The translations under genes and the position numbers were made by a program. 42,192 nucleotides of DNA from Verrucomicrobia bacterium Ga0077533 (GTDB lineage: Bacteria; Verrucomicrobiota; Verrucomicrobiia; Opitutales; Opitutaceae), in the NCBI GenBank assembly GCA_001464505.1, contig LNEH01000134.1, positions 1 through 42,192 on the forward strand, in the 5' to 3' direction. The notes beneath the pieces are model-generated. The model was not told the origin of the DNA and did not search any database. It worked only from the letters and a program-made list of their open reading frames with translations. This document shows, one piece after another, positions 40,394 to 42,192 of this stretch (position 1 is the first letter of the stretch; every line of letters starts with the position of its first letter).

Positions 40394-42192
40394 ATGCGCC
40401 ACCGTCCCCACGTGGTGGTCGCCATCGGCCTGATGGCGGCGACCGCATTATCAGCCTTGCCATCCACAGCCCTGAGCCCGTCGAACGGGGCGAAGGAGGG
40501 CGTGCCGTCGCTCGACGTGCGCCCCACTGCCACGCCGCCGAAGATCGACGGCGTCCTCAGTCCCGGCGAGTGGGCCGGCGCCGTCCACTCCGACGCGCTC
40601 CGCATGGTCGAGCCGACGGAGAATGGCGAGCCGACCGAGCGCACCGAGTTCTGGGTGACCTACGATCCCGACACCATCTACGTCGCCGTCCGCTCGCATG
40701 ATTCCGCCGGCGCGGCCGGGGTGCGCGCCTATTCGATGCAACGCGATCAGGACAACGGCTCCGACGATATCGTGCGCATCGTGTTGGACACCTTCCATCG
40801 GCAGAGTGACGGGTATTACTTCGCGCTCACCGCTGCCGGCGGCAAACACGACGGCTTGATCCAAGACAAGGAGCAGGCCAACAGCCAATGGGACGCCATC
40901 TGGTTTGGTCGGACCACCATCGACGCCGGCGGCTGGACCGCCGAGTTTGCCATCCCCGTCAAGAGCCTCGCCTTCGATCCCGCCAACGACACCTGGGGCT
41001 TCAATGTCGCCCGCGCCGTCCGTCGCAAGCAGGAGGTGATGCGCTGGACCGGCATCGCCCGCAACCGGCCCACCATCGCGCTGCCGCTGCTCGGCGACCT
41101 GCGCGGTCTCACCGGACTGCGCCAGGGCCGCGGGATCGACTTCAAGCCCTACGCCAGCCTCACGCGCCGTTCGGCTCCCGCGCCGGATCAGAACGCGTTC
41201 GATTTCAAACCCGGCTTCGACCTCATCTGGCAGGTCACACCCTCGCTCGCCGCCACGCTGACCGTCAACACCGACTTCGCCGACGCCGAGGTGGACGAGC
41301 GCCGGGTCAACCTCGGCCGCTTCTCGCTCTTCTTCCCGGAGAAACGCGCCTTCTTCACCCAGGACGCCTCGCTCTTCACCTTCGCGGGCATCCGGCTGGA
41401 TCCACTGCCGTTCTTTTCGCGCCGCATCGGCCTCGCCACCGACGGCACCAAGGTCGACGTCCTCGGCGGACTGAAACTCACCGGCCGCGCCGGCCCGTGG
41501 ACCGTCGGCCTGCTCGACGTGCAGATTGACGGGCACGCCGGGGTCGGCTCGAAGAACCTGCTCGCCGGCCGCATCGCGCGGCAGGTGCTCGCCGAGTCCA
41601 GTGTCGGCGTCGTGTTCACCCACGGCGACCCGCGCATCAACGGCGACAACACGCTCGTCGGCGCCGATTTCAACTACGTCAACAACCACGTCCTCGGCAA
41701 AAAATCCCTCACCGTCCGCCCCGCCCTGCAATACACCGACGGCGACCATACCGGCGGCCCGGGCACCGCTGCGACCCTCAGCCTGGACTTCCCCAATGAG
41801 CCCTACGGCTGCTTCTGGTGGTTTTCGCGCGTGAGCGAGCGCTACGACCCCGCTCTCGGCTTCGTGCCCCGCACGGGCGTCCAGCAGATCCATTCCTGGA
41901 ACCGCTACCGCTGGTATTTCGACCAAAAGCCCCTCCGTCGGCTCGACCTCTTTGCCGAAGGCGACCTCGTGACCGACCTCGGCGGCCGGCGCCTGGACCG
42001 CAGCTTCTGGCTCGGCGGCGAGGGCACCACCCCCGGCGGTGATTACTTCGTCGCCTTCTGGCAGCCCCAGGTCGAACGGCTCGACACCCCGTTCGGCATC
42101 CGGCCCGGCATCGTGATCCCCGTCGGCGACCACCGCTGGAGCAGCACCCGCGTGGAAATCGGCACCAGTAACTCGCGGCCCGTGAACCTCGA
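40394..42192 (+). CDS. DUF5916 outer-membrane protein with N-terminal CBM9-like domain (partial)
   Basis: An open frame from the ATG at 40394 runs off the right edge; 599 residues are visible. There is a signal peptide (about 1-28). Residues about 40-225 match the carbohydrate-binding-module-9-like domain that precedes DUF5916 (TPPKIDGVLSPGEWAGAV…TEFWVTYDPDTIYVAVRSHD…WTAEFAIPVKSL). Then comes NTDFADAEVDERRVNLGRFS and LFFPEKRAFFTQDASLF, the DUF5916 hallmark, and a beta-strand-rich barrel-like region. Such proteins are outer-membrane beta-barrels of unknown cargo, often near polymer-use or TonB-type genes. The start is supported by the signal peptide only. Confidence 0.8.
   Translation, partial: MRHRPHVVVAIGLMAATALSALPSTALSPSNGAKEGVPSLDVRPTATPPKIDGVLSPGEWAGAVHSDALRMVEPTENGEPTERTEFWVTYDPDTIYVAVRSHDSAGAAGVRAYSMQRDQDNGSDDIVRIVLDTFHRQSDGYYFALTAAGGKHDGLIQDKEQANSQWDAIWFGRTTIDAGGWTAEFAIPVKSLAFDPANDTWGFNVARAVRRKQEVMRWTGIARNRPTIALPLLGDLRGLTGLRQGRGIDFKPYASLTRRSAPAPDQNAFDFKPGFDLIWQVTPSLAATLTVNTDFADAEVDERRVNLGRFSLFFPEKRAFFTQDASLFTFAGIRLDPLPFFSRRIGLATDGTKVDVLGGLKLTGRAGPWTVGLLDVQIDGHAGVGSKNLLAGRIARQVLAESSVGVVFTHGDPRINGDNTLVGADFNYVNNHVLGKKSLTVRPALQYTDGDHTGGPGTAATLSLDFPNEPYGCFWWFSRVSERYDPALGFVPRTGVQQIHSWNRYRWYFDQKPLRRLDLFAEGDLVTDLGGRRLDRSFWLGGEGTTPGGDYFVAFWQPQVERLDTPFGIRPGIVIPVGDHRWSSTRVEIGTSNSRPVNL

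Noticed and set aside
40451-42133. 560-codon minus-strand frame at the right end
   Set aside because: It is antisense to the DUF5916 gene, whose plus-strand frame is open from 40394 to the end and has recognisable domains.
1-42192. CRISPR arrays, tRNA or rRNA genes, insertion sequences with transposase
   Set aside because: Looked for and not seen; the repeats present are dispersed palindromes without regular spacers, and no transposase or integrase frame was recognised.

Overview
The window is bacterial chromosomal DNA, mostly of very high GC, with tightly packed genes on both strands. The combination of a PEP-CTERM-type autotransporter-repeat protein, a TIR/TolB-like/TPR membrane protein, a mannosylfructose/sucrose-phosphate-synthase-type cluster, a DUF5916 outer-membrane protein and abundant palindromic repeats fits a Verrucomicrobiota genome, most likely Opitutaceae. 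That assignment is inference: no rRNA or other taxonomic marker is present.

Region by region. (1) 1-6087 is a lower-GC accessory segment: the end of a zeta-toxin-like gene with a small partner, a secreted ankyrin/leucine-rich-repeat protein with a co-directional secreted beta-propeller-like protein, and a VapBC-like toxin-antitoxin pair bracketed by a duplicated 3' end of creD. (2) 6158-9980 (minus) is a creBCD system: creD with a perfect CreB-type tag (TTCAC-N6-TTCAC) just upstream, the sensor kinase creC, and a creB that appears frameshifted by a small deletion. (3) 10082-13056 holds a nested palindromic element, a TIR-TM-TolB-like-TPR protein and a truncated copy of the reductase gene found at 22959. 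(4) 13178-19421 (plus) looks like an osmoadaptation block: GT4 sugar-phosphate synthase, universal stress protein, a HAD phosphatase fused to a GH100-like invertase domain, and a KtrB/KtrA potassium uptake pair, converging on an OmpR/EnvZ-type two-component pair. (5) 21564-25365 (minus) carries a PEP-CTERM-like surface protein and three genes that together form a tetrahydrobiopterin-type pathway: PTPS, FolE2 and a sepiapterin-reductase-like SDR. (6) 25556-30009 is housekeeping: WalJ-like MBL hydrolase, OPA-family MFS transporter, pyruvate kinase, PAP2 phosphatase. (7) 30034-39014 is a heavy-metal resistance locus: a CnrY-CnrX-CnrH-like regulatory operon (minus) divergent from a CusCBA-type RND efflux operon (plus) with two extra Cys-rich proteins. 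Between them are two mirror-image copies of one promoter motif, presumably the target of the encoded sigma factor. (8) 39028-40334 contains gene debris (an RND 3' end and a DUF1998 C-terminal fragment), followed by a DUF5916 protein that runs off the window.

The most unusual overall feature is a set of at least seven families of 60-350 bp imperfect palindromes that fill most larger intergenic gaps. Two copies of one family lie in frame inside protein-coding genes (the TIR protein and the CusA-like pump). A second pattern is repeated 3'-end gene fragments (creD, the SDR, an RND pump), two of them duplicating genes still present intact in the window.
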